NCBI RefSeq assembly: GCF_000006405.1
Contig: NW_003207807.1
Span: 237,133 to 258,742 of the forward strand
Reading direction: 5' to 3'
DNA: 21,610 nucleotides
Source: Perkinsus marinus ATCC 50983
Lineage: Eukaryota > Perkinsozoa > Perkinsida > Perkinsidae
Part shown: positions 1 through 9,568 of the stretch, in pieces
Layout of the letters: the number at the start of each line of letters is the position of its first letter
How positions within the stretch are numbered: position 1 is the stretch's first letter
Made by a program: the position numbers and the translations under genes
The notes under the pieces: generated by a model
Database searches by the model: none
What the model saw: only the letters and a program-made list of their open reading frames with translations
Told to the model about the DNA's origin: nothing

Positions 1-11
1 CCTCACACCTA

Positions 12-258
12 CAGAGTGGTGCAAAAAGGGGTCCATTTTCAATTAACCATAACAACAATATACCACTATTTTCAATTACCCCTCGTAATTTCGCGGTAAG
101 TGATAGTTGGTGAACAGAAAAGGCATCGGATCGAGCTCTTCCCAACGCTGTGTGAATGGTTCTGATATTCGGATATTACACTGAGGTATCGTCGAACGAA
201 AAATCGGCTACATAGAGAAACGTCGTACCGGTTTCAACCCCTTTTTTGCACCACCCTG
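12..258. mobile_element. Mariner-like MITE, complete, TA-flanked
   Basis: A 247-base element with terminal inverted repeats of about 22 bases: the left end reads CAGAGTGGTGCAAAAAGGGG and the right end, read inward, CAGGGTGGTGCAAAAAAGGG. A TA dinucleotide sits immediately outside each end (10-11 and 259-260), the target duplication typical of Tc1/mariner insertions. The interior has no open frame, so it is non-autonomous and would need a transposase from elsewhere. One mismatch and one length difference between the ends suggest moderate age. Confidence 0.8.
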
Positions 259-268
259 TAGTTTATTG

Positions 269-373
269 AAGTCTCATCCGTGGTATGGAAAAACACTAGT
301 AAAAAATATTTTTCCGCGACTACTACATACATACCAATATTACACCACTTTACGTAAAACGGGTGAGAATCTA
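269..373 (+). mobile_element. MITE family 2 (ends TGGAGTTTCACC), shortened copy
   Basis: Shares the core ACACTAGT-AAAAAATATT, the block ACTACTACATA and the right-hand ACGTAAAACGGGTGA with the copies at 986-1117 and 2322-2449. It lacks roughly 25 internal bases found in those copies (the GCGAATATCGCG block) and its ends are the most diverged. It begins about ten bases after the mariner-like MITE. Confidence 0.6.
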
Positions 374-559
374 TTGTTCATTGAAAAAAACGACGATTAA
401 AATTTTCAGCTCGCTTACATCGAGCCATTATATTCCACTGCACTGTGACTGTGACGAGCACTGGGCACCTGTCCCTAATACAATAACAACAAAAGATACA
501 AAACTCGGACATTATTCGTATCCTTCTTGGTCACCCTCTAGCAAAGACAGCGATTGAAA

Positions 560-590
560 CATGTCTGGGCAAAGTCTTTGCCCAGACATG
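560..590. repeat. Perfect hairpin, 15-base arms, 1-base loop
   Basis: CATGTCTGGGCAAAG (560-574) is followed after one base by its exact reverse complement (576-590). It is ten bases from a still longer hairpin. No poly-U tract or gene next to it suggests a terminator. Confidence 0.85.
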
Positions 591-600
591 TGCCATGACA

Positions 601-655
601 TAAAAAATTTCCCGTCATCATCTTTGCCGCAAAGATGATGACGGGAAATTTTTTA
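601..655. repeat. Perfect hairpin, 26-base arms, 3-base loop
   Basis: Bases 601-626 and 630-655 are exact reverse complements around CCG. The arm centre is TTTCCCGTCATCATCTTTG. Such a long perfect stem is far beyond chance and implies recent formation or continued correction of one arm by the other. No coding frame or RNA family is recognised. Confidence 0.85.
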
Positions 656-684
656 GACCAGCTTTTCCGAAAGAACCACACGAA

Positions 685-855
685 CAGTGTTGGAATTTTT
701 TTTCGGTTTCCTCAGCTGAGCTCGGTAGTTTCCTCACTTATATACGAATTTGACTATAAATGTACAGAAACTAACAAAAATCTCCGAAATTTTCTCACAA
801 ATTTCATATTGTCACCAACACATGTAGTTGACCATGCGCGTATTTTCCAACACTG
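685..855 (+). mobile_element. hAT-like MITE, best copy, with 8-base target duplication
   Basis: A 171-base element beginning CAGTGTTGGAA and ending TTCCAACACTG, so the ends are inverted repeats. The flanking eight bases are CACACGAA (677-684) and CACGCGAA (856-863), a 7/8 match. Eight-base duplications with CAG.G ends are the mark of hAT insertions. Internal landmarks shared with the other copies are CCTCAGCTGA, TCCGAAATTTTCTC and ACACATGTAGTTGACCATG. It has no coding capacity. This copy defines the plus orientation for the family. Confidence 0.75.
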
Positions 856-879
856 CACGCGAAACAGATCAAACCAGTG

Positions 880-971
880 ACGCAAAATCTGGGAAATCTC
901 GGTGGTTTCTAAACACCTATTCCCGAAGTCGTGTGAAAACTTTGGTAACATATCTCAGCTGAGGAAAGTGA
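880..971 (-). mobile_element. hAT-like MITE, degraded reverse copy
   Basis: Recognisable by AAAATCTGGGAAATCTCGG, GGTTTCTAAACACC, the CCCGAAGTCGT block and a final CTCAGCTGAGGAAAGTG, in the same order as the reverse-oriented copies at 2543-2698 and 19013-19167. The left third is lost or unrecognisable. It lies about 25 bases beyond the intact copy at 685-855, head-on to it. Confidence 0.5.
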
Positions 972-985
972 ATAAACTTCAACAT

Positions 986-1117
986 CGAGGTTTCACGACC
1001 GTGATATGAAAAACACTAGTGAAAAATATATTTCACCACTACTGCATATCACCGCGAATATCGCGTTTTTCACAGAGTATTACGCCACTCCACGTAAAAC
1101 AAATGGTGAAACTCCAT
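986..1117 (+). mobile_element. MITE family 2, full-length copy
   Basis: Nearly identical over most of its length to 2322-2449: GTGATATGAAAAACACTAG, then AAATATAT, CACTACTGCATATCACCGCG, AATATCGCGTTTTTCACAG and CCACGTAAAAC. The right end GGTGAAACTCCA is intact; the left end has decayed to GAGGTTTCAC. No target duplication could be identified. No open frame. Confidence 0.7.
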
Positions 1118-1377
1118 TTTAACTTAGACGTTTTATTCCTCCCCACACCTACCGTATGAGCGACCAAAACCCACGACTGTGCTTGCGTATCGTAAAGCCA
1201 TAAATCGTTCACTCTAACCAATCACAAGAAACCTCACAACAGCATATACCAACACCACCACCAACCTCGTAGACCCATCGTAGCCCCCAAAAATATATAT
1301 GTTGCCTCGATATGCTACAGCCACGTGGCGGTCTCGGGCCGAAGGTCTTGGCGAGTAATGCCTGGGTAAATGCAACA

Positions 1378-1459
1378 GACTCGCACTGTGAAGAAACGGT
1401 AAGATACGCTGCGCCTCTCTTCATACAGTAGGTCGCAGGATCGATTCCCGCTTGCGACA
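1378..1459 (+). repeat. tRNA-like fragment (B-box and T-arm-like)
   Basis: GGATCGATTCCC (1438-1449) resembles a tRNA internal B box, inside a T-arm-like stem GCAGG/CCCGC with one mismatch, followed by TTGCGAC. The 5' partner of an acceptor stem is not convincing and the anticodon arm does not fold by eye. It is more likely a decayed tRNA-derived SINE piece than a working tRNA gene; chance is possible. Confidence 0.25.
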
Positions 1460-1940
1460 AGTTCGAAAATTTGAAGCGTTTTAAAGACGGCACGAAGACC
1501 CCACTAGAAGTGACTTACGAGACGGTCGACCATGCCTTGGTGGGAAAGTGGTATCTTAGCGGAAAATTCCCGAAAAAAAATCAAAACCATTTACGATTAC
1601 TTATGAAAATCGTTTACACGGTTGCTTCCATCATAGCCACCAAATACGTACCTTCACATCGAGGACGCACACTGACCAAAGCGGATAAGTCATCTCACAT
1701 GAAGTCTTCCACCACCACACTAACATGAAGACTCCTAGCCCTAGGGGGAACTCCGCTACTGTGGCTTATCGTCGTCCATTGACCAGGCACTTCTAAGGAG
1801 TATATCGCAGTGTAGGGAGTACTCCTCGAATGAGCTCACCATCCGTCCTCCTCAGCTCCTCTGAAGATGCCAATGAAACACCCTGGAGTAAAAGCAGGAC
1901 TCAGCGATAAACGCGAGAAACTCCCGAGTAATCAGTGAGT

Positions 1941-1981
1941 AAAATGTGAAATATGTTTTTCATATCACGGGTGAAGCTCCA
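1941..1981 (-). mobile_element. MITE family 2, end fragment, reversed
   Basis: On the minus strand this reads TGGAGCTTCACCCGTGATAT then GAAAAACATATTTCAC, matching the left terminus and first 40 bases of the family. The rest of the element is absent, so it is a truncated insertion or a deletion remnant. Confidence 0.55.
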
Positions 1982-2032
1982 ATGACATACATAGCGTAGA
2001 ATATATCAAATATTTTTAAATGATTGTATTGA

Positions 2033-2100
2033 TACCAAGATTCGAACCCGGGACCATCAACTCACCGGCTCAGCAACCCTCCGTCGCTGTCTATGCCGTC
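2033..2100 (-). repeat. tRNA-like fragment, minus strand
   Basis: The minus strand contains CCGGGTTCGAATCTTGG, a good T-arm with a canonical TTCGAAT loop and a five-pair stem using two G-U pairs. Upstream, TAGACAGCGACGG is a weak A box at about the right distance. No matching acceptor stem is visible, so a functional tRNA is unlikely and a tRNA-derived repeat is the better reading. Confidence 0.3.
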
Positions 2101-2321
2101 CTCGCTGCAATTCTTCCACCCTCATAGATTCCTCTGCGAAACCCTAAGTGAACCAACTTTGACAGCCCAGAGATACTTTCCCCGTTTACGAGAGCTTCCC
2201 GCTGATGCTCGTGTGCTTCCATCGAGATGACCGACAGGTCTTCTGTCACCTCCACATCCGAGTTGTTGTCAGGCCGAAGTACCTCGAGGCACCTCTCAGC
2301 GTTCGTATACATCCACAACAA

Positions 2322-2449
2322 TGGAGTTTCACCCTAGTGATATGAAAAACACTAGCGAGAAATATATTCCACGACTACTGCATATCACCGCGAATATCGC
2401 GTTTTTCACAGAGTATTACACCACTTCACGTAAAACGGGTGAAACTCCA
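2322..2449 (+). mobile_element. MITE family 2, reference copy
   Basis: A 128-base element with exact 12-base inverted termini: TGGAGTTTCACC at 2322-2333 and GGTGAAACTCCA at 2438-2449. The interior repeats the copy at 986-1117 with few changes. I could not see a clear target-site duplication, so the superfamily is unassigned. It has no coding potential. Confidence 0.75.
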
Positions 2450-2542
2450 CTGATTTCACGAACATGGTTCAACAACGACGCGCCTACACAGAATTCCCCG
2501 AGGATCGAACGTTTAGATATTAGATCTTAGTTTTTCCTTCTC

Positions 2543-2698
2543 CAGTGTGGGGCGAAATATGCACATGGTCAACTACATGTGTTGGTGACAATACGGAAAT
2601 TCTAGAAAATTGTTATTGATTTCTGTACACTTCTACCCGGATTCGTATATAAAGAGCACTCCTGAGCTCAGTTGAGGAAAGCGATTCCTCCAACACTG
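2543..2698 (-). mobile_element. hAT-like MITE, reverse copy
   Basis: A 156-base copy running from CAGTGTGG (2543-2550) to CCAACACTG (2690-2698), with landmarks CACATGGTCAACTACATGTG and CTCAGTTGAGGAAAGCGA. The neighbouring eight bases (TCCTTCTC and CCCTTTTA) match at only five positions, so the duplication has decayed or the ends are slightly misplaced. Confidence 0.7.
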
Positions 2699-2749
2699 CC
2701 CTTTTATCTGTCGAGTTCAGAGTCGGCTTTGTCAGACGGATCACAGCCT

Positions 2750-4040
2750 CTGAACGGTGTTTACATTTTTCCGCATTTTCGACTCTGAGCCCCTCAAAAC
2801 CAACACGGGCAATGCACTCGAGTTGAATTCATATGATAGTATCTTAGCTCCACGCGCGAAAGATACGACTCAGGCCCAAGAATGGGTCACAGAGATATGC
2901 TCATTCTCATGCAGCACTCACTCCTTCCTCTTCGTCCTCTTCTTCATACATCATAGGTATTCCTACTGCCGATGCCCTATCCGATGGCCCTAACACGAGA
3001 GGCTCCTCCTCAGTCATCGCCAACACCACCACGCTACCTATGGACATGCCGACACTTTCACTGCTGTTGATACGGGACATAAGTCAACCCGGAAGGGAAG
3101 AACTAGAGGGTAGTGAAACATGATAGATAGAATTGAGCCCAAGGGGCATTGGATGATGACTATGACAGCGGTCACGGTTCAGACGACACAGTCCGGCAGC
3201 TGAGAATCTTTCATGGTGCACCACCCTGTTGCTCCGAATATTTGCGACCTCCATACGGATCTTCGTCCAAGGTTGATGCCGGCAATCTCTCGTTACGTCG
3301 ATATACTTTTACCGTGCATAGGATCATCACTTTAGCGGTATGATACTTCGATACGGTATGAATACCGGCAATTATACACAAGTGGCACGGGACCAATCTC
3401 CCCCCCCCGTGCAAACCATCAGAGGAATCAGGCCTATTGACCACTTATCGATACAGTGAAGCCCACGTGCTGATAGTAGTATTATCATAACACCAACATA
3501 TCACCAGCATTACCTCATCCCACTTTGACAAGACTCCAACACGCGACCATTATTAGTACAGAAAATATCATGACCACGACACACCATGGTTTATATGCCA
3601 ACTATGGCTGATGAGCTGACTACAAAGAGCAATACTGTGCTCAACAACGATGAGGATGTGGCCTCAAGAGGACCCTCCACATAGTAACCACCTAAAGCCA
3701 AAAAGAACCTTTCAAACTGGTCTGAACCACCGCTACTGGTCCTCGATTCAGCCGTACAGGGCCGTCAGTACCACTGCACAGTATCAAAATCACAAACACT
3801 CATAGGCACGTTCACTTCCATAGTCATTCAAAAAATCAGGAATTTCCATGAACTCACAGTCACTGTGACACAGTGTGTCATATATTTAGTGGCTCAATGT
3901 TCCCTGCGCATGATTCACTGCTTCGTATGTCACATACGAAGCAGTCAGAACCACCCCCCTAAACGCAAGAAATAACTAGAAAGATCTGACTTGGGTACAT
4001 TGGACAGATCAAGTAAATAGTGGTATAACTACAATGATTA
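2750..4040. other. Stretch without a recognised gene
   Basis: No exon chain or known family could be supported. It contains a run of nine C residues near 3402, an odd palindrome CACTGTG-A-CACAGTG at 3861-3875, and the perfect hairpin listed at 3917-3945. Only short chance-like open frames occur. Confidence 0.5.
3917..3945. repeat. Perfect hairpin, 14-base arms, 1-base loop
   Basis: ACTGCTTCGTATGT (3917-3930) is followed after a single C by its exact reverse complement (3932-3945). The architecture is the same as the hairpins at 560-590, 10298-10324 and 10346-10368. Confidence 0.85.
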
Positions 4041-4128
4041 CAGAGATTGGCACTGTCGAGTGTACTTTGGGAGCCCCAAATTGGGACTACATAGAAGCGT
4101 GATACTCGGGAAGAGGCGATAGTTGGTA

Positions 4129-4904
4129 TCAAGACGGCCTCCTAGTAGAAGGCCGCAGGTGGGCCTTTCGTAGAAAGCCTTTACGAAAAGAGTTGCGTTC
4201 TGTACAGTGCATACCATGTCGTGCTGATTCTTCAACACCTGCCATGAGATCAGGCAGATTTTCTGGGGCTTTGATGGACTCAAAACCTTTGCAGACTGAT
4301 GCCAACCTGTATGTTTTGACTCCGAATGGTACGTCTTCGTTGTCAGTGACGAACATCTTATCATTGTTGTTGATCACCCATCTGTTCAGGAGGCGGGTTT
4401 GCTCAGAAGTCAGGTCAGTGAAGGTTTGGCTGATGATGGTCACAATCTTTTCATCTCCTGGTATTCCTTTCTAGCGGGTGTTGAGGTGTTCGATAACCTC
4501 ACTAGTATTTATTTTATTTCTATCATCAAAGTAAGTCATCGGCGCAAATGTAGAGAGAGAAAAGACTTGAGCCAGAAGCCAGAGCATCAGCTATCAGGAT
4601 GAAAGGCTGGTGAACAATCTGAAGCTTCTTGCACCATCCATTCATGACCGCAACCCAGTAATATTATCCTTCCGACTCCCCTGAGGCTCCTGAAGTGGTC
4701 ATCGACACTAAGGCTGAATCCAGTGCCCAGCGGACATGGTGGATCTCCACAACCAGTGGCCCTATCCTTTGCGTTGAAAAGGTTGAAGATATTCATAATA
4801 CAGCCCCGACTCAATACAGTCGCTGCTATCGCGGGCTTCCAACCGTCGTCTAAGATTGACTGGACTCCCACAACATAATTTTCCCCGTCCGGATCACACA
4901 TCAC
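4129..4904 (-). CDS. Unrecognised minus-strand coding candidate, possibly two exons
   Basis: Two open stretches lie in line on the minus strand. The upstream one (4904-4587) includes GENYVVGVQSILDDGWKP and a Cys/Pro-rich part near CGDPPCPLG. The downstream one is open from 4470 to a stop at 4129 and includes NDKMFVTDNEDVPFGVKTY and FESIKAPENLPDLMAG. A possible donor after GHEWM (GTGCAAG) and an acceptor CCCGCTAG just above 4470 would join them in phase, leaving an intron of about 170 bases like others in this window. Composition is protein-like, but I recognise no family, and a shorter plus-strand frame also overlaps the first part. It lies directly upstream of the MULE-like remnant, on the opposite strand, and could belong to a captured or older element. 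Confidence 0.3.
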
Positions 4905-5098
4905 AATACTTCACGTGTGAATCGGTGGCACATTTGTGGTGTTAGCACTGTGCACTCTTACTGGACAAGCCCAACCCGCAAACCATCCGGATCTTCTATC
5001 TTCACGACGTTCCTAGCCGGGTGAGTCACCGCCAACTTCCGTGATTATACTTCTACTCTCATCCTTCGTCCGTTCATATTCGTATAATCTTGCTATCT

Positions 5099-6232
5099 AA
5101 GTCTGACTTGAACTTCATCAACGCCTGACTTTATTGTTGGGCACATATGCTTCGGTCCCTTCGTGGGTGGCTTCCAACATACATCAATAAAACTACCGAA
5201 GGGTCACCCGCAGCGGCCACAGATAAACGTGCAGAATTTTACCGAGATATAAAAGTTCTGCACTGCTGCGCAGCGATGGAATTTTCGAAGATGCCGCAGA
5301 CTTGTTCGTCAAAATGTGGCAACCCGGATATCCAACTCTAATCGATACATTCAAGAATTCATGGCTCACTAATAATTCCACGTGGTATGTTGGAAGTCAT
5401 GGCATCCCCGGATATGTGCCACGGCACAGTTGTGCCGTGGAAGGAATAAACAGCAGTATCAAAGGGGGTGAGTAATCGGGGTACCTTACAGTATAAGGCT
5501 TATACTCAGCGATGAGTGCTAAGTCAAAGCTGATTTTGTAGCTCACTTCATTCCTTGTTCAGGACGGATTGAAGAAGATTGCCGGTTCAGTCATCTACTG
5601 ACTCAAATAATGAAATGCGTGGAGGATTTCGCTTGGCAAGGGGAACCTGAATACGCTGAAATATCACTGAGTGCAGCGACCGAAGCAGCTGACTGGGCTA
5701 TCCAGCTGGACACGTCTATCTCTATGAACCTCGTTTCGTAACTCGTCCCAGTTGGAGCTGGCGGCGAGGAAAACACGATATTCCAAATTTATTTGGAGGG
5801 CTGTACAACTCGATGACATGGGAAATGACCAGTTCCCTGTAGGCAAGGGTTTTTCGTGGAAGCTAGGAGATATGAGTTTGAATTGTGCGGCTCAGGCCCT
5901 GGGTATACACCAGTTAACTCTGAAATACTAAACGAAGAACATCCTGAGCATCTCAGAATTCAGCAAGGATCAGGAAATTCGGGGAATGTAGATGCGTCGC
6001 CGAGGTGCCAACTTAGCATTGCCAAGTCGATTATATTCACGATTTTGATTTTTAGATAGAAGGAACCCCCCCTAATTCGCAAAAGACTGCGCCAAGGAGA
6101 TCGCCCAGACTACGTTCAGATGGCAAGAGGAGTTCGTCGCAAAGTAAAGAGAAGGCTCACATAGAGGTATCACGCACCCATTGCAAGCACAGATCATATA
6201 CAAGATTTGCAGTTAATTCACATTTTCCCTAA
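5099..6232 (+). pseudogene. Degraded MULE-like transposase, partly spliced
   Basis: Conceptual fragments follow the order seen in Mutator-like (MULE) transposases. First comes a CWAHMLRSLRGWLP block from 5135, the expected Cys/His stretch after the catalytic core, then KRAEFYRDIKVLH. Next is FEDAADLFVKMW, followed by STWYVGSHGIPGYVPRHSC and AVEGINSSIKG, the late conserved W..G..GYVP....EG.N..IK segment. An intron from 5468 (GTGAGT) to 5562 (TTGTTCAG) joins this in phase to RIEEDCRFSHLLTQIMKC, and the frame continues to DWAIQLDTSIS before a stop at 5739. A different frame then carries on with LELAARKTRYSKFIWRAVQL. The last part, after an apparent acceptor near 6052, is basic and serine-rich (APRRSPRLRSDGKRSSSQSK) and ends at 6232. 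A stop at 5126 and a frame change near 5255 mark it as broken. The N-terminal part with the first acidic residues was not found, and no terminal inverted repeats were seen. Confidence 0.6.
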
Positions 6233-6235
6233 TAC

Positions 6236-8050
6236 GTGGTGTAGTGTTAAGCTTTGCTACCCTAATTGTATTCTAATACCACTTTTATTAGGCCCCATTA
6301 CATTTAAATGATAATATTACAGAGTGTTCTTCTGTCCTGTCGGCTAGTTATGCAATCATAGTAACGTCGATCAGTACATCATCGTGGATAGTGCAACTAT
6401 ATGACAGCTAACGTGAGAATATTGTGCAAATATGGACGCTATGTAAATGGATGACATACCATTTGTTTCATCCTGCTAGCATCAGTCCACTATCTCTTCC
6501 TCCAACCTTACATTTCGGCGGTAATTGGAACCTACCAAAGGCAAAATTACATCAGGTATTAAAATAATATCAATGTCACCTCACACAGGGGACACACCCA
6601 AAAGTTGATCTTCGCTCACGAGAGTATCATGGAAATCTGTGGCTGAGAAACTAGACACTATGCGAATGACTAAACAGAGCGGAGGCGAGGCACAGAATAG
6701 CTTCTGCTGGCGATAATCCACATCACTACTTGTCTCACATTAGTCTGGAATGAAATGAGAACGCTTAGGCCGCTTATTCAATCTCTGCTACGAGCGCCAA
6801 TAGGCTGCTCCTCACGGTATTTCTAGCGTGTATTACCCTATTGACGAAGCGGCTCAATTACTCCTGTTCGGTAAGCCTACAAATGTAGAAGAAGCTATCC
6901 CGATAGAAGTTTTAACATAAAATCTGAAACTTACAGGTGTTATCGGGACACCCAACTTCCTACTTACAGGCTTTAAGATGTATCCTATCTTATCATCGTA
7001 AAAACTCCCGGACTGATGATATCATGCCCCGAAAGGAAGCTTAACCCCATGTCCTTCATCGTCGGTTGATGAGTCAATGCTTGACTATCAATCTGCATAG
7101 CTGTTAGACTATCGAATCGCGAATCCACGTCCCCGAGCTCTCCATCCATACCGGATGCCGATTTTATACGATATATTTGGACGCATGAGAGAATAGGAAC
7201 GAACTAAAATAGGCTATATATACGGCTATGTGAATTCAATCGGCTCGGAATGCTTCTGCACCAAGGTTAGTGACTCTGGGTCACGAAGACTCATACTTTA
7301 GAACTGCAGTATAACGAACTATACGTTACGAATACTCATCATAGGTAATCTTCTTTTTGCAGCGATAAATAAGACCGACACACGTACTGATAAACCTATA
7401 AACTAATAAACCAGCGACAATGATGCAGCAGCATCTTATAAGTCGCAATCAATCGAGATTAACGTACGCTACGTTACGGTTAACGACAACATGAAGTCCT
7501 CCTCAAATGTAGTCCTTCGATACTTTACATGCTTCGGATATAGTCGGGTAACTCGGTAACTGCAAATAGGTGTGTGGTACAGTAAAATCGAACAAGGCTT
7601 TAACATATCGCGCTAAGGCCCAAAAAGAGAATTTAAGGCCCGATCTAGAGATTGGGCGGTGAAAAGGTAAAATCTAAGGAAGATCTCCATTTCCAAGGGA
7701 ACAATATCGCTCGCCCATTTTTTCACTTAAACGTGCTGGCAGCACGGTAGTCGCCGATTGGCCTTTCTAAGTACCCCTCGGTGTACTTATCTGTGTAATA
7801 ACGTATGTAACTGAATTCCGACGCCTTGAGCTCCAGGCAGGCGAGGGGTAAGCGTTCTGTGAAAGCTTAAGAAGCGTTGCGTTAGTAGAAGGGACTCCCT
7901 TCAAGGGAGTCTTCGTGATTTAGCTTGGCAGATCAAATCCGCCAGATCCCCTAACAGTAAGGCAGAACCCAAACCGCAAAACCAAAAAAAAAGAAAGGAT
8001 TGTAGGTGAAAGCGGGGAAAGGGAAACCCGAGACCCCACCCGAAACCGGA
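6236..8050. other. Long stretch without a recognised gene
   Basis: Stops are dense in all frames and no pair of splice sites joined into a protein I recognise. Small odd palindromes occur at 7732-7746 (CGTGCTG-G-CAGCACG) and 7893-7911 (GACTCCCTT-C-AAGGGAGTC). No rRNA, tRNA or MITE copy was recognised. Confidence 0.5.
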
Positions 8051-8055
8051 TAGGG

Positions 8056-8132
8056 CAACCCGAAACCCGAACTGTTATCCAAGGCTACCCGAAACCCGAA
8101 CTGTTATCCAAGGCAAGACTGTTATCCAAGGC
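8056..8132. repeat. Minisatellite, about 30-base unit, 2.6 copies
   Basis: The unit YACCCGAAACCCGAACTGTT plus ATCCAAGGC occurs twice in tandem, then a third copy lacks its first part (AAGACTGTTATCCAAGGC). The preceding bases are also rich in CCCGAAACC, so the array may begin earlier in degraded form. Confidence 0.8.
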
Positions 8133-8180
8133 GAAGCTGCAAAACAAGGCCGGAAGGACCCATTAGTGGAGAGGTGGCTT

Positions 8181-8260
8181 CCTTAGAAAAAGGCAGAAGT
8201 TCCTTAGGAAAAGGCTGAAGGTCCTTAGAAAATGGCAGAATTTTCCTTAGAAAGTGTCCG
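8181..8260. repeat. Minisatellite, 21-22-base unit, four copies
   Basis: CCTTAGAAAAAGGCAGAAGT-like units start at 8181, 8202, 8223 and 8245, each diverged by a few bases. The 21-base spacing keeps one frame open as a basic LRKRQKF-type heptad for three units, but stops close on both sides, so coding is unlikely. It follows the 30-base array by about 50 bases. Confidence 0.8.
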
Positions 8261-8264
8261 AGGG

Positions 8265-8995
8265 CGAGCGAGATTTTGTCCTTAGATCGTACCCTGTAGC
8301 CTTACGATTTACCTTTTAATTGAGATTGGGCCCCCAAGATAAAATTCAGGGCGAGCGCTCTTAACCACCTTCGTAGAGCAAATCCAATCCTGTCCTGAGG
8401 TATGGCTGTCGACTGGGTTCACTATGAAGACTTGGATCGAGCCTTAGAGAGGAAAAGGAAGGTGGGCTGAGAGGAAGATGGGAGGAAAAGGTTGATGCAT
8501 TGGGTGGGGGAGGTGGTCATATTATCAATAGCAGCTTTTGAAATATCGGCTTGTCAAAAGTATTCGCTATTTTATTCTTATCGCGTTAGTAGGTTAAAAT
8601 CGTGCCGATATACTAATCATCATCCTCGCACACGTTAATGCCTCTCGCTGTGTGCGATAGAAATACTCAAATATTTCATTTTCGCAGTTCCATTCATTTT
8701 TTAGATTTGTTTTCTAATACCCGAAAAACCAGTATTTCTGATGCATAGAGGAGGCGCCCACTGACACCAATCTGCCTACACCTTCGCAGTAGGGATCTGT
8801 ACCCAGCCTCTCCCCCCTGCACTGTCTATTTTCCATGCAGTGCCGTCGACTCTCATCCTGTGGAAACCCTCCACTTCCTTCTTCTTCCTCAGAATCCCTC
8901 ATTGTTACCCTTCTTGTCTCCAGTCCCGTCACCTATTCTTCCGGCTATCTTTGTATCGTAGTTTGCGGGCCTTAGCCGAACTCGATCAACTCGGG
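8265..8995. other. Stretch without a recognised gene
   Basis: Purine-rich on the plus strand around 8440-8515, then AT-rich to about 8720. No supported exon, repeat family or RNA gene was found. Confidence 0.4.
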
Positions 8996-8999
8996 CTAG

Positions 9000-9227
9000 G
9001 AAGTTCTCGCTTCTGGAGTGGCAGACGACCTGACATCCAACGACCAGGTGGTGGTAACCGTCCTACAAGATGCTGATGTGTGCAAGGAGTGGTACGGACG
9101 TATATTCAACCGCGCTTGTGTCCTCCGCACCTGTGAGCCCAACAGTACCCACCAGTCTATTGCACAAGTCCACTTCCATCCCATCATTCCACCATGTAGT
9201 GACACTCCAGAAATATCACTAAAGTGA
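9000..9227 (+). CDS. Weak coding candidate, possible last exon
   Basis: Open from an acceptor-like CGGGCTAG (AG at 8998-8999) to a TGA at 9225-9227. It would encode about 75 residues including DDLTSNDQVVVTVLQDADVC and KEWYGRIFNRACVLRTCEPN. Composition is protein-like, but no family is recognised and no upstream exon was linked. An overlapping minus-strand frame exists. Treat as unproven. Confidence 0.22.
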   Translation, partial: EVLASGVADDLTSNDQVVVTVLQDADVCKEWYGRIFNRACVLRTCEPNSTHQSIAQVHFHPIIPPCSDTPEISLK

Positions 9228-9507
9228 CTAGCTTCGCTCCTGCTGATTTTGGGTCAGGCCAGCGACTCATTGCCGAGTGTTAAGATAGGCGTTGCGTCGG
9301 CCCTTCTGATTTCCAGCGTCTTCTGGAAGCCTGCTGTGGAGTCCACAATGTGGACGACCGGAAATTGTGCTGACGGAGAAAATGTTCGAGGAAGAGATTG
9401 TGACGCAACCTGCTCGGACTGGAAATTCAGCTACGCTGCTCGATGGTAGATCCTCCTCCTTGGAGGTCCCATCGTCGAAGCTGATGGCGCTACTAGCTGT
9501 TACCTCT

Positions 9508-9568
9508 TCAGAAAACACCTCAGAATTTCCATATTCTCACCGACACATGCAGTTGATCATGTGCATAT
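9508..9568 (+). mobile_element. hAT-like MITE, internal/right fragment
   Basis: Matches the second half of the family: TCAGAATTTCCATATTCTCA, CCGACACATGCAGTTGATCA, then TGTGCATAT. Neither terminus is preserved. The end of the neighbouring minus-strand small frame runs into it. Confidence 0.6.

Noticed and set aside
1-2700. CRISPR array suggested by repeated short sequences
   Set aside because: Repeats are transposon copies of 100-170 bases at irregular spacing in eukaryotic DNA.
8181-8244. Heptad LRKRQKF-type repeat as a coding repeat protein
   Set aside because: Stops lie just upstream and downstream in that frame, so it is better explained as a non-coding minisatellite.
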